Of a DNA stretch of 64,000 nucleotides, positions 8,403 to 17,196 are shown piece after piece. Location: positions 19,090 to 83,089 of the forward strand of contig JAFGQO010000158.1 of assembly GCA_016935615.1 (NCBI GenBank), written 5' to 3'. The notes beneath the pieces were generated by a model. That model was not told where the DNA came from. It made no database searches and saw only the letters and a list, made by a program, of their open reading frames with translations. Each line of letters opens with the position of its first letter. Position 1 is the stretch's first letter. Made by a program: the position numbers and the translations under genes. Source of the DNA: Bacteroidales bacterium (GTDB taxonomy: Bacteria > Bacteroidota > Bacteroidia > Bacteroidales > UBA10428).

Positions 8403-9521
8403 CTATACAGTCTTTCTGTATCGCCAAATGGCCAATGTGTTGGTAAAAACAGCATATACAGATACGGAGATCAATTCCCCGGAGATGTCAACAAAACCCG
8501 ACCCTTTTAATAATACCATCCGGATAATTCTTATGGAATAAGCCATAGGATTTATTATATTCAGTTTCTGTCCCCACTCGGGCATGTTTTCAACTGCTGT
8601 AAACAATCCGCTCATCAAAATAAAAATCATGATAAAAAAGAAAGAGACAAACAGCACCTGTTGCTGCGTGTTTGAAATAGTGGAAATGAATAATCCAATG
8701 CCTAAAACGGCTATCAGATAGATGACAGTAAACGTAAAGAGTGTAATCAAACTGCCTTCCATCGGAATATTAAACAATATTTTAGCTATTGTTAATCCGA
8801 AAGCCAGGTCTGCTATTCCAATGATCAAAAAAGGGATAAGCTTTCCCGCAATAAACTGGTATTTTTTAATTGGTGTAACATTCAATTGTTCAATAGTACC
8901 CATTTCTTTTTCCCGAACAAGATTCATCCCGGTCATCATCCATCCGATAATTGTTATCAGCAATGCTAATATTCCCGGAGCCATATAGATCTTATAATCC
9001 AATTCGGGATTATACCAGTACCGGGATTTAATATTAATTGTCGAAGGCATGCCTTTCATCAATAATTTTTCAGCCACAATTTCTTCAGAATAATTTCTGA
9101 TCACAGCATAACAATATGCCAGCGACAATTCTGCCAAAGATCCGTTTATTGCATTCAGTAACAGTTGAACCGAAGGTTGCTGACCTGTTACAAGGTATCT
9201 GCCAAAATTTTCAGGAATAATAAATGCCACATCAGCCTTATTTCGTAACAAATTCTCTTTGGCAATTTCCTCGTCATCACCAATAGCTGTAACAATAAAA
9301 AACCGGGAAGAAGAATACGTCTGAATCAATTCTGATGATGCTGTGCTTTTGTCCCGGTCAACAAAATGAATTTTTATACTTTTTATCTCAAAGGTTGCAC
9401 AGTATACCAATATTACCATTTGTAATATTGGCACTACAATAATAGCCCTGCCCAACAATTTGTCCCTGAATATCTGAAGAAACTCTTTCTGTACTATATA
9501 TAATATTGTTCTCATATTCAT
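8403..9521 (-). CDS. ABC-2 type transporter permease (second of pair)
   Basis: 372-aa inner-membrane permease of the YbhR/YhhJ type. One N-terminal membrane helix is followed by a large periplasmic domain (residues about 45-170), then five C-terminal helices starting at MAPGILALLITIIGWMMTG. The cytoplasmic coupling motif MNLVREKEMGTIEQLNVTP is the family hallmark. Its start touches the stop of the preceding permease gene, so the two are co-translated and probably form a heterodimer. It is the last gene of the TetR-TolC-HlyD-ABC-ABC-permease-permease operon. Substrate unknown; relatives export drugs or other hydrophobic compounds. Confidence 0.93.
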   Translation of the reverse strand: MNMRTILYIVQKEFLQIFRDKLLGRAIIVVPILQMVILVYCATFEIKSIKIHFVDRDKSTASSELIQTYSSSRFFIVTAIGDDEEIAKENLLRNKADVAFIIPENFGRYLVTGQQPSVQLLLNAINGSLAELSLAYCYAVIRNYSEEIVAEKLLMKGMPSTINIKSRYWYNPELDYKIYMAPGILALLITIIGWMMTGMNLVREKEMGTIEQLNVTPIKKYQFIAGKLIPFLIIGIADLAFGLTIAKILFNIPMEGSLITLFTFTVIYLIAVLGIGLFISTISNTQQQVLFVSFFFIMIFILMSGLFTAVENMPEWGQKLNIINPMAYSIRIIRMVLLKGSGFVDISGELISVSVYAVFTNTLAIWRYRKTV

Positions 9522-10625
9522 TTATGATAACCTGATCCGGAAATTTTTGACACTAAGCAAAATGAATCCTATCAACATTGAAATCAGGATTACAATGTCT
9601 TTCCAGATATAACCAAGTCCTACACCTTTCAGCATAATGTCTTTAAGGGCTGATAAAAACCATCGGGGTGGCATAAAAATGCTTACAAATTGAAGTATTT
9701 TGGGCATATTATCTATCGGAAAAATAAAACCTGACAGAAGTACCGTTGGTAACATAAGACCTACTAATGAAATAATCATAGCTACCTGTTGAGTTTTGGA
9801 AATCGTAGATATTAAAATACCAATGGACAATGCAAGAAATATATACAAAAGACATAATCCAAAAAGCAACAGTATACTTCTGTGAACCGGAACATGAAAC
9901 ACAAAGTAACCCATTGCAATAATGACTATAGAATCAAAAAAAGCAAGTGTCATATATGGAACAACTTTTCCCAGTATGATCTGTATGGGTTTTAAAGGGG
10001 AGACCAGCAATATTTCCATAGTTCCCAACTCCTTCTCGCGCGTAATGGATATTGAAGTCATCAAAGTTGAAATCAACATAAGGATTAAAGCAATGGTTCC
10101 GGGAACAAACATATTTGCCGATCTTAATCGTTCATTATAAAACATCCTGTGTTGTACGTCGATAAAGACCGATAATTTTCCAATCGATCTCTCGGTCAGA
10201 TACGTATTGATTATATTTCGTGTATAATTATCAAGAATACCGGCTGTATTCGGATCGGATGCATCAGTAATAACCTGGATATGCGCTGTTCCCGTCTTCA
10301 TTAGGTTTTTCCCGAAATTCCTTTCAAAAACTATTGCTTCCCTCACTTTGCCTTTTCTGAAAAGTGACTCTATTTCAGTAACAGAATTCATCTCAGTCTC
10401 AAGACGAAAATATCCTGACGAAAGCACTTTATTGATAATGGAAGTCGAAATTTCATCTTTTGACGGATCAAGAACAGCAATACCTGCATCTTTTATTTCC
10501 ATTGTAATAACGTGTCCGAAAAGCATTAGCTGAATAACAGGGATCAATGAAATGATCAGAACGGTTCGAATGTCACGTCCCAGATGCCTGAACTCCTTAA
10601 CAACAAATGCACTGAATCTTCTCAT
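9522..10625 (-). CDS. ABC-2 type transporter permease (first of pair)
   Basis: 367-aa inner-membrane permease, paralogous to the next gene and similar to YbhS. It has an N-terminal helix, a periplasmic domain (VLDPSKDEIST and DPNTAGILDNYTRN stretches), the coupling motif ITREKELGTMEILLVSPL and a C-terminal helical bundle. One nucleotide separates its ATG from the stop of the upstream ATPase gene, and its own stop abuts the next start. The tight packing shows one transcription and translation unit. Confidence 0.93.
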   Translation of the reverse strand: MRRFSAFVVKEFRHLGRDIRTVLIISLIPVIQLMLFGHVITMEIKDAGIAVLDPSKDEISTSIINKVLSSGYFRLETEMNSVTEIESLFRKGKVREAIVFERNFGKNLMKTGTAHIQVITDASDPNTAGILDNYTRNIINTYLTERSIGKLSVFIDVQHRMFYNERLRSANMFVPGTIALILMLISTLMTSISITREKELGTMEILLVSPLKPIQIILGKVVPYMTLAFFDSIVIIAMGYFVFHVPVHRSILLLFGLCLLYIFLALSIGILISTISKTQQVAMIISLVGLMLPTVLLSGFIFPIDNMPKILQFVSIFMPPRWFLSALKDIMLKGVGLGYIWKDIVILISMLIGFILLSVKNFRIRLS

Positions 10626-10626
10626 A

Positions 10627-11355
10627 CTATTTTATTACCAGTTTTAAAAAAACACCATAAATGTCATCGGAATCAAACTTCTCTTTTAATCTCTTAGGAC
10701 TATCAATGGCTACAATTTTTCCCTCGTGCATAATCGTAACACGATGGCAGTACTCTGCTTCATCCATGTAATGCGTTGTCACAAATACAGTAATTCCCTT
10801 TGATGATGCTTCATAAATAAGTTCCCAGAACTGTCGTCTTATTGCAGGGTCAACGCCGCTGGTGGGTTCATCAAGAAATACAATCTTCGGAGAATGCATT
10901 ATAGCTATTGAAAATGCCAGTTTTTGCCGCCACCCCAAAGGCAAGTCTTTAATCAGCGAATTCCTGTAAGGAATCAAAGAAAACTGCTTCAGCAATTCTT
11001 CCGTGCGAGATTTAATAGCATGCAGCGAAAGACCATAGATACCTCCGTAAAACCGAATATTTTCCGTAATGGTGAGATCGTTGTACAACGAGAACTTCTG
11101 GCTCATGTATCCTATATTTCTTTTTATAAATTCTGTTTGTGTATATACATCATAGCCAGCCACTTTTATTATACCCGAAGTAGGTTTTGAAAGTCCACAT
11201 AAAATCTTTATTGCTGTAGTTTTCCCTGCTCCGTTGGCTCCGAGAAAACCAAAAATCTCACCTTCTCTGACCGAAAAATTCAGATCATCATTGGCTGTGA
11301 ATTTCCCAAAGCGTTTGTAAAGATGTTCTGCCTGTATTACTATGTTTTGTCTCAT
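10627..11355 (-). CDS. ABC transporter ATP-binding protein (second ATPase)
   Basis: 242-aa cytosolic nucleotide-binding subunit. Walker A is GANGAGKTT (residues about 40-48), the Q-loop region is YMSQKFSLYNDLT, and Walker B is IVFLDEPTSGVD with the H-loop in TTHYMDEAE. The signature reads LPLGWRQKL rather than LSGGxxQ, a degenerate form also seen in one half of YbhF-type tandem ATPases. In E. coli YbhF the two ATPase halves are fused; here they are separate genes 53 nt apart. Probably it pairs with the upstream ATPase to power the two permeases. Confidence 0.93.
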   Translation of the reverse strand: MRQNIVIQAEHLYKRFGKFTANDDLNFSVREGEIFGFLGANGAGKTTAIKILCGLSKPTSGIIKVAGYDVYTQTEFIKRNIGYMSQKFSLYNDLTITENIRFYGGIYGLSLHAIKSRTEELLKQFSLIPYRNSLIKDLPLGWRQKLAFSIAIMHSPKIVFLDEPTSGVDPAIRRQFWELIYEASSKGITVFVTTHYMDEAEYCHRVTIMHEGKIVAIDSPKRLKEKFDSDDIYGVFLKLVIK

Positions 11356-11408
11356 AACTATTATGCAACTCAGAAAAGATTTCTAACAATTAGAAAAATC
11401 CTGTTTGA

Positions 11409-12353
11409 TCATGTAGCCATCTGCAAATTGTTTTGATGTCCCCCTTCGTTTTTTTGTTCCATAAGTTTCATAAAGACATCTTCAATCCCCGGTTTGATCT
11501 CTTCAATCGTAATATCCTCGTGTCCGTTTTGCTTAAGATATGCCAGAAGCTTTTTCTGATTAAAATCAGAACTTTTATCTGTATAGTGCAGATTTTGGCC
11601 AAATGGAACAACAGATTCGCATTCAGGAAACTTTCTTGTATCAAGCAGCAATCTGTAGATATCGGATGATCTTAAGGTATATAGTTTTCTTCCAAAGGTC
11701 TTTATGATCCTTTTCGGAGTGTCAATTGATAAAATTGAACCATTCTGAATCAATGCTACACGATTACACATCTTCGCTTCATCCATATAAGGAGTGGATA
11801 CAAGAACTGTAATACCCTTTTCCTTCAGATTTTTCAGGAGTTCCCAGAATTCCTTTCTTGAAATAGCATCAACACCGGTAGTCGGCTCATCAAGAACCAG
11901 AATCTCGGGTTCATGAATAAGTGCACATGACAATGCAAGCTTCTGTTTCATTCCTCCTGATAAATTCCCTGCAAGTCTGTTCCTGAAAGGTTCTATCTTT
12001 CTATATACATCCCTGATCAGATCATAATTTTTTTCAACGGAAGTACCAAATACAGTAGCAAAAAAATTCAAATTCTCAATAACCGTAAGATCTGAATACA
12101 GAGAAAACCGTTGAGGCATATACCCAACGATCATGCGAATTTTACGATAATCCTTGATAACATCCAGATCGTTTATTCTTACACTTCCTTTATCAGGCAA
12201 TAACAGGCTGGAAACGATTCTGAAGAAAGTTGTCTTACCGGCGCCATCGGGACCAATAAGACCAACTATTTCTCCTTTCTTTACTTCAAGGGAAATATCT
12301 TCGAGAGCAACAACTTCACCATAGGTTTTTCTGATATTTTCCGCATGTATCAT
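11409..12353 (-). CDS. ABC transporter ATP-binding protein (first ATPase)
   Basis: 314-aa nucleotide-binding subunit with canonical motifs: Walker A GPDGAGKTTFF, Q-loop YMPQRFSLYSDLT, signature LSGGMKQKLAL and Walker B ILVLDEPTTGVD, with an H-loop replacement STPYMDEAK (Pro at the usual His position). A C-terminal extension of about 90 residues after the ATPase core resembles the DUF4162-like tail of drug exporters. The H-loop change here and the degenerate signature in the partner ATPase suggest an asymmetric heterodimer with one competent site. The start is 6 nt after the HlyD gene stop. Confidence 0.93.
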   Translation of the reverse strand: MIHAENIRKTYGEVVALEDISLEVKKGEIVGLIGPDGAGKTTFFRIVSSLLLPDKGSVRINDLDVIKDYRKIRMIVGYMPQRFSLYSDLTVIENLNFFATVFGTSVEKNYDLIRDVYRKIEPFRNRLAGNLSGGMKQKLALSCALIHEPEILVLDEPTTGVDAISRKEFWELLKNLKEKGITVLVSTPYMDEAKMCNRVALIQNGSILSIDTPKRIIKTFGRKLYTLRSSDIYRLLLDTRKFPECESVVPFGQNLHYTDKSSDFNQKKLLAYLKQNGHEDITIEEIKPGIEDVFMKLMEQKNEGGHQNNLQMAT

Positions 12354-12359
12354 GGAATA

Positions 12360-13253
12360 TTACTCTTCTTGTAGTAGTTTAACTTCTCCCGGCATATTGA
12401 TCTTAAGAATTCCATCATTTTTTACACGTATCTTAACTGCATAAACAAGGTTTACCCTTTCTTCTCTTGTTTGAATAATTTTGGGTGTAAACTCGGCATG
12501 ATCAGAAATTGCACTTATGATGCCATCATATTGTTTAAGTCCCCCGGAACCATCATCCACAAATACTTCAGCAGTATCACCAATTTTCAGAAGTGGCAAT
12601 TGACCTCCACTGAAATATGCTTTTAATTCCATTGTCTCCAGGTCAGCAATTTTTAATAAGGGACTACCCATAATAACAGATTCACCAAGTTCTGCATAGG
12701 TATCCAGTATTGTCCCTTTTATTGGTGAGCAAATAATGGCCCTGCTTATCATTTCTTCTATCTGGGCTATGCCGGCATCAAGGGCTTTTGCTTCAGCATC
12801 AATGCTTGAATAACCTGTGCTTACCTGTGTAATTTGTTTCTCAATGATTTGGAGTTTGCTTTGTAAATCATCCCGTTGCTTTTCAGATGCAGCTCCATCT
12901 TTCAACATTTTATCAATCCTAATGAGGTCTTCTTCAGCAGCTGCTTTCTGTTCCGTAAGTACTGCTATTTGTGCAGTAATATTTGATTTTTTTGCAACAA
13001 TGGATCTCTTCCTTGCAACCATCTCCAGTTTTTTCAAATGATTTTGAAATGTATCAATAACATATGCAACAGTGCCCGAATCAACAATATCTCCTTCAGA
13101 AATATTCATTTTAATAATTCTGCCATTCACTTCCGAAGAAAGTAAAATCTCTGTTGCCGAAAAATTACCGTAAGCATCAGATTCAGTATTGTTGTTTTTA
13201 CAGGCGTATAATCCCGTAATCATAATAGGTAGTAAAAAGCAAATTTTTTTCAT
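12360..13253 (-). CDS. HlyD-family periplasmic adaptor (membrane fusion) lipoprotein
   Basis: 297-aa adaptor linking the ABC transporter to the TolC channel. The signal peptide ends in a lipobox-like GLYAC (Cys about 18), so it is probably lipid-anchored. The first lipoyl half (EVNGRIIKMNISEGDIVDSG) is followed by a long alpha-helical hairpin (residues about 75-165, rich in Lys/Glu/Ala), the second lipoyl half (ICSPIKGTILDTYAELGESV) and a beta-barrel domain. Overall arrangement matches YbhG. It sits between the tolC-like gene and the ATPases. Confidence 0.93.
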   Translation of the reverse strand: MKKICFLLPIMITGLYACKNNNTESDAYGNFSATEILLSSEVNGRIIKMNISEGDIVDSGTVAYVIDTFQNHLKKLEMVARKRSIVAKKSNITAQIAVLTEQKAAAEEDLIRIDKMLKDGAASEKQRDDLQSKLQIIEKQITQVSTGYSSIDAEAKALDAGIAQIEEMISRAIICSPIKGTILDTYAELGESVIMGSPLLKIADLETMELKAYFSGGQLPLLKIGDTAEVFVDDGSGGLKQYDGIISAISDHAEFTPKIIQTREERVNLVYAVKIRVKNDGILKINMPGEVKLLQEE

Positions 13254-13282
13254 CTGTTTTCCTGTTAATTAATATCTCAATC

Positions 13283-14566
13283 TCACTCCTTATTAAGAAC
13301 ATCCAGATCAATCCCATGGATCAGATACATCCTGACCAGTGAACTTTCATATTGTATCTTATGAGTTTCCAGTTCAATCCTCGCTGCTATTTCAGCATTC
13401 AGGTCTTCGAGATAGCTCGTGGTTGTAATCGCTCCGCTCTCAAGGGCAGTTGCACTTCCTGCACTCACGAGGGTCCGCTGTTCAATGATTTGTTCGTCCA
13501 ATGCTATGAGTTGCAATAATTTTTCCTGTTCAATGATTTCACTGTTTGCTGACATTTCCAGTTTCTGATTGAATTCTTCAAGCCTTGTGCCGATAATTTC
13601 TTTTTGTTTCCTAAGGATCTGTGTTTGTCTCTTATTTTGATTCCAGTCGAATATTGTCCATGATAATCTGGCTCCTATTATGTAATAGTAATCCGATTCA
13701 TTTTCAAAAAAATTGAGTCCCGGATAGCTGTATCCTGTCTGGCCAAAAGCATATAGTTTCGGTAGATTTTTAGCTGCATTGAGACCTGCCATTTTATCCA
13801 GTTTCAGTAACTCTGCATCAAAATATGTATGTTCGGGTCTGGATGCTATGGTCAATCGTGCCAGACTATCCGATACAAATAGTGCCTTGCTTGTATCCAT
13901 TTCGAGGCCGGTAAGAATTTGCAAAGCAGAGAGAGTTTGCAACTGGTATTTTTCAATTTCCCTGATCTTCTGATATGTTGATAGCAATTCTGCCTTCATT
14001 TTCCCAAGCTCACTGGAGCTTATCATTCCGTTTTCATAAGCCGATTCAAGTTCATCCAATCGTTTATTCAGAACCGATTTTTTCAATCTTAAGACTTCTT
14101 TGTTTTTATTCAACAACATGGATTTGAAAAAAAAGTCTGCAACCTGATTGTTCAGTTGATACAATTCCGCTTCAATTTTATTGATCTGCGATTCACTGGA
14201 TATTTCATCCAGGTCTTTTCCTTTTCGCGCAATTCCTCCATCATATATTTTCTGATCTGCTTCGATTCCGAAATTGTATTGAAATTTGTCCACCTCAAGA
14301 AAATCACCTATACCCGGAATGGATACAGTTACTGCATCGCTTTGATACCATGCTTTCCCATAGGCTGATAAGGAGGGTAAATTTGTTGCATTCTTACCTG
14401 ATATTTGCAATCCCGTTATTTGACTTAATGTTTCAATCTGGGGCTTTATAAGAGCATGAGTACGTGCAGAAACCAGACACTGCAAAAGACTTACAGAATC
14501 AGATTGAGCCAGCAAGATCGAACAATTCAATGAAAATACTACTCCATAAAACAAACACCTTTTCAT
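13283..14566 (-). CDS. TolC-family outer-membrane efflux protein
   Basis: 427-aa outer-membrane channel with a cleavable signal peptide (ending LLAQS). Two long helical repeats are visible (residues about 120-210 and 320-410, with FNQKLEMSANSEIIEQEKLL and NAEIAARIELETHKIQYE) separated by beta-strand segments (YYYIIGARLSWTIFDWNQNKRQ), the outer-membrane efflux domain pattern. It provides the exit duct for the HlyD/ABC pump encoded downstream. It is the second gene of the operon, 10 nt after tetR. Confidence 0.92.
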   Translation of the reverse strand: MKRCLFYGVVFSLNCSILLAQSDSVSLLQCLVSARTHALIKPQIETLSQITGLQISGKNATNLPSLSAYGKAWYQSDAVTVSIPGIGDFLEVDKFQYNFGIEADQKIYDGGIARKGKDLDEISSESQINKIEAELYQLNNQVADFFFKSMLLNKNKEVLRLKKSVLNKRLDELESAYENGMISSSELGKMKAELLSTYQKIREIEKYQLQTLSALQILTGLEMDTSKALFVSDSLARLTIASRPEHTYFDAELLKLDKMAGLNAAKNLPKLYAFGQTGYSYPGLNFFENESDYYYIIGARLSWTIFDWNQNKRQTQILRKQKEIIGTRLEEFNQKLEMSANSEIIEQEKLLQLIALDEQIIEQRTLVSAGSATALESGAITTTSYLEDLNAEIAARIELETHKIQYESSLVRMYLIHGIDLDVLNKE

Positions 14567-14576
14567 ACCGGTTCTT

Positions 14577-15185
14577 TTAAGGTTTTAATGCATTTTCAAT
14601 AAAAAGGCATATTTCTTTTTTCCTTTCTATTAATAATATATCAGTATTCTCCATGAGTTCTTCACCAAGCATTTTTTTAAACAAGGGATAAACCGCAAAT
14701 GGAAAAATTATCAATCCCAGAACACTTAATAACAGATGCACAGGATTTTCTGCCCTGATTGTTCCCTTTTCAATTTCTTCCTGTATCTGAACAAGGAATT
14801 TTTTCATATGCACAACGATATTCTCTTTTAACAGGATGCTAAACCTGTCCGGATGTTGATTCATTTCATTCAGGACAAACAAGGGCAAATAACGATTTTC
14901 AAATAATACATCAACATATATATTTACAAACTCTTTCAATTTTTCGAGCACATTCGTCTCAAGTTCAAATATACTTTGTATTCCTGTTGAAATTCGCTCG
15001 ATTACTTCATTGAAGATTCCGTCAAATAATTTTTCTTTGTTCCGGAAATAGTAATGAAGCAAAGCTTTGTTGATCCCGGCTTCATCCGCAATTTCCTGCA
15101 TTCGTGCTCCTGCCATTCCTTTTTTCAGGAATACTTTTCTTGCTGCTTCATAAATCCGTTGTTCGGTATTTTTATCTTTAACCAT
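14577..15185 (-). CDS. TetR-family transcriptional regulator of the efflux operon
   Basis: 202 aa. The N-terminal helix-turn-helix (RIYEAARKVFLKKGMAG ... INKALLHYYFRNKEKLF, residues 9-50) is textbook TetR, and the C-terminal half is a helical ligand-binding/dimerisation domain. It is the first gene of the seven-gene pump operon, with a tandem 11-bp direct repeat immediately upstream of its start, so it probably represses its own operon until a pump substrate binds. ATG start; no other start fits the HTH. Confidence 0.93.
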   Translation of the reverse strand: MVKDKNTEQRIYEAARKVFLKKGMAGARMQEIADEAGINKALLHYYFRNKEKLFDGIFNEVIERISTGIQSIFELETNVLEKLKEFVNIYVDVLFENRYLPLFVLNEMNQHPDRFSILLKENIVVHMKKFLVQIQEEIEKGTIRAENPVHLLLSVLGLIIFPFAVYPLFKKMLGEELMENTDILLIERKKEICLFIENALKP

Positions 15186-15189
15186 TAGA

Positions 15190-15213
15190 TTTAACTATTT
15201 GGTTTAACTATTT
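15190..15213 (-). promoter_or_regulatory. Tandem direct repeat, probable TetR operator
   Basis: TTTAACTATTT (15190-15200) is repeated after a GG spacer at 15203-15213, a 13-bp period, ending five bases from the TetR start codon. The second copy extends into TTTAACTATTTAGTAAA, a near-palindrome. Location and repetition fit autoregulation of the efflux operon, but a TetR site is usually a clean palindrome, so the assignment is tentative. Confidence 0.5.
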
Positions 15214-15442
15214 AGTAAATTTAAAAATAAAAAAATAATCTCCAAAGTATGACATAAGAATTTCATTGTTTACTTTTTATTTATTCACTTGAATACCATG
15301 ATCATGTGTTCGATAAATGAAAACTAAGAATTCATGGGATTAATAGATAGATAATACATGCTACATTGTCTGAAAATAATTATTTCAAGTAGTTATAAAT
15401 TATATCGAACTCAGGTTAAATTATGCTTATTCTGTTCCTGGC

Positions 15443-15520
15443 GGAGGCTGTCTATAAAAAACACAAACCACCAAGACCACAAAGAATTTACTAAGAATGC
15501 AAAGTATTATTAATCAGGCT
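15443..15520. repeat. Truncated AGAGGCTGTC element, copy 2 (left half only)
   Basis: GGAGGCTGTCTATAAAAAA followed by ACCACCAAGACCACAAAG resembles the left half of the elements at 3332 and 17010. No matching right arm (AGACAGCCTC) is found before the DUF3267 gene. It looks like a decayed half copy. The rest of the 15214-15547 gap holds nothing I can name. Confidence 0.5.
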
Positions 15521-15547
15521 TTCGTATGTTGCTAAATAGTTACTGAT

Positions 15548-16126
15548 TTATTCTGTATGATCACTTATACTTTCATCAACGACTATAAAACCCAGTTCCT
15601 GAGGATGGTCAAAAACCAACTGATCTTTACGGAACTTTCTCAACATCCAGACAGACTGAATATCTCCTCCTGCTGCACATGAAAAGAAAATTGCAAAAAA
15701 CATAATTAAGGCATTCCCCGAAAACAAAGCCCAAATACCAGGTAATATACCCATAAAAACCAACGGTGCCAGACCTCCGAGTATATAATGCCACACTTTA
15801 AGAGATTCTGTACAATGACAATACGGAGTAAAATACTCCCATTTCATTCCAAAATGAATGGATCGAAAGCCATGCTTTGAAAAGATAGCCCATACAATAC
15901 CATGCAATAACTCATGAAGAAGAATTCCCAGAACTATAAATAGAAAAAGAAATAATAATGAACGAAATTTCAGTTCCCCGAATACATTTTTACCCCAAAT
16001 CAGGTAGAAAGGGATAGCATACAAAATAACAATGGGGAAAATCAAAAAAAGAGCTCTTAAACTTGCCTTTTCGATGGATAATGTATATACTTTCCCTTGC
16101 TGCAAATTAATATTTTCTTTTTCCAT
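15548..16126 (-). CDS. DUF3267-type membrane zincin, putative metallopeptidase
   Basis: 192-aa integral membrane protein with about four hydrophobic helices (residues 25-45, 55-75, 115-135, 140-160). The second carries HELLHGIVWA, an HExxH-like zinc motif (HELLH) placed inside the membrane segment, as in the DUF3267 'putative zincin peptidase' family. GMKWEYFTPYCHC contributes further His/Cys residues. Activity and substrates of this family are not established. It stands alone between the tetR operon and a plus-strand secreted-protein gene. Confidence 0.8.
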   Translation of the reverse strand: MEKENINLQQGKVYTLSIEKASLRALFLIFPIVILYAIPFYLIWGKNVFGELKFRSLLFLFLFIVLGILLHELLHGIVWAIFSKHGFRSIHFGMKWEYFTPYCHCTESLKVWHYILGGLAPLVFMGILPGIWALFSGNALIMFFAIFFSCAAGGDIQSVWMLRKFRKDQLVFDHPQELGFIVVDESISDHTE

Positions 16127-16158
16127 TTTCTACACTATTACTTTATTATTTCTTAAAT

Positions 16159-16166
16159 CAAAATTA
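16159..16166 (-). promoter_or_regulatory. Possible -7 box for the DUF3267 gene
   Basis: TAATTTTG on the minus strand matches TANNTTTG and lies 33 nt before the start codon. No TTG -33 box is evident. The remaining 16167-16444 gap contains a small hairpin (AAAATCAA-TTTG-TTGATTTT, 16253-16272) and no ORF of note. Confidence 0.35.
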
Positions 16167-16444
16167 CTGCTTTTTATACCGGCACCTATTCATTGAAAAA
16201 AAATAAACAGGGGATTTGCCAGTGCTTGTGTGAATTGAATACTATGGATAGTAAAATCAATTTGTTGATTTTTAATCAATTACAAGAGTACTATTAAGAG
16301 TATTCCGTTTTATAAGCTTAAGATATAAAAAAGTTTGTTACTTTTATAGTGTATGTAGCACTGTAGCAAAAACAAGAAGCTATAATACATATCATTTAAT
16401 ACAATATCGATAAACAGTATTTTTAATTTTAAAATTAAACAAAA

Positions 16445-17014
16445 ATGAAAACCAGACTTTATTTACTTCTATGCCTGTCTTTTTTAACTGGCTTTTCTAC
16501 AATCTTTGCCCAGGGTTTTACACCTCCTTCCGAAGGCAAAGCAGTTGTATATTTTACCCGTGTTACAGTGTATGGCGCGGGAATATCTTTTGAATTTTTT
16601 GATAATGACCAGTTTATAGGTATTTTCAAAGGGAAAAATTATATGCGTTATGAATGTGATCCCGGAGAACAGCTTTTTTGGGCATCGTCAGAAAATAAAG
16701 AATTTATTACCGCTGAATTTGAAGCCGGTAAAACTTATATTGTTATGGTAAATGTGATTATGGGTGCCTGGAAAGCTCATGTAGGACTAAGTCCTGTTCC
16801 CGAGGATAAAACGGAAGAATTTGAAAGGGCAAAAGACCTTATTCTTTCTAAAGCCCCTGTTATAACTCCCGAAAAAAAGATTGTCAGTACGAATGAAAAA
16901 CTGAAAGACTTTATTGCTGAGAAACTTGAGCTATATGAGAATGAATGGAAAGACACAAAAAATTTCAAACACATTTCGGCTGATATGGCAATATCGGAAG
17001 AAGCTATGAAATAA
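16445..17014 (+). CDS. Secreted DUF2846-like protein
   Basis: 189 aa with a clear signal peptide (residues 1-22, ending IFAQG). The core follows the DUF2846 pattern as I know it: GKAVVYFTRVTVYGAG, then a 'body with ligand' loop (FFDNDQFIGIFKGKNYMRYECDPGEQLFWA) and FEAGKTYIVMVNV. A charged C-terminal helical tail (residues about 140-189) extends beyond the domain. Function unknown; related proteins are small periplasmic or lipoprotein beta-sandwiches. The stop codon lies inside the left arm of the inverted repeat at 17010. Confidence 0.7.
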   Translation: MKTRLYLLLCLSFLTGFSTIFAQGFTPPSEGKAVVYFTRVTVYGAGISFEFFDNDQFIGIFKGKNYMRYECDPGEQLFWASSENKEFITAEFEAGKTYIVMVNVIMGAWKAHVGLSPVPEDKTEEFERAKDLILSKAPVITPEKKIVSTNEKLKDFIAEKLELYENEWKDTKNFKHISADMAISEEAMK

Positions 17015-17196
17015 TCAAAGAAAAAGAGGCTGTCCAAAAAATTATAAATTTAAGAAAATGCCACAAAGACCCTATGTCTTTAGGAATTGCAAAATCTTGA
17101 TTATCAGAACATTACTACTTTGTGTAGATTTTCGTGTTTTAGTGATTTAGTGGCATGAAATTAACTTTCTGGACAGCCTCTTTTTCTTTGATTATT
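17010..17196. repeat. AGAGGCTGTC inverted-repeat element, copy 3, between converging genes
   Basis: Perfect 26-bp arms AATAATCAAAGAAAAAGAGG... (17010-17035) and its exact complement (17171-17196) flank about 135 nt. An inner pair TGCCAC/GTGGCA repeats the layout of copy 1. The outer arms include the stop codon of the upstream gene and reach the stop codon of the facing gene, and the right arm ends in TTTTTCTTT, so it can act as a bidirectional terminator. The core AGAGGCTGTC and the CACTAAATCAC-like inner text link it to copy 1. Confidence 0.85.
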
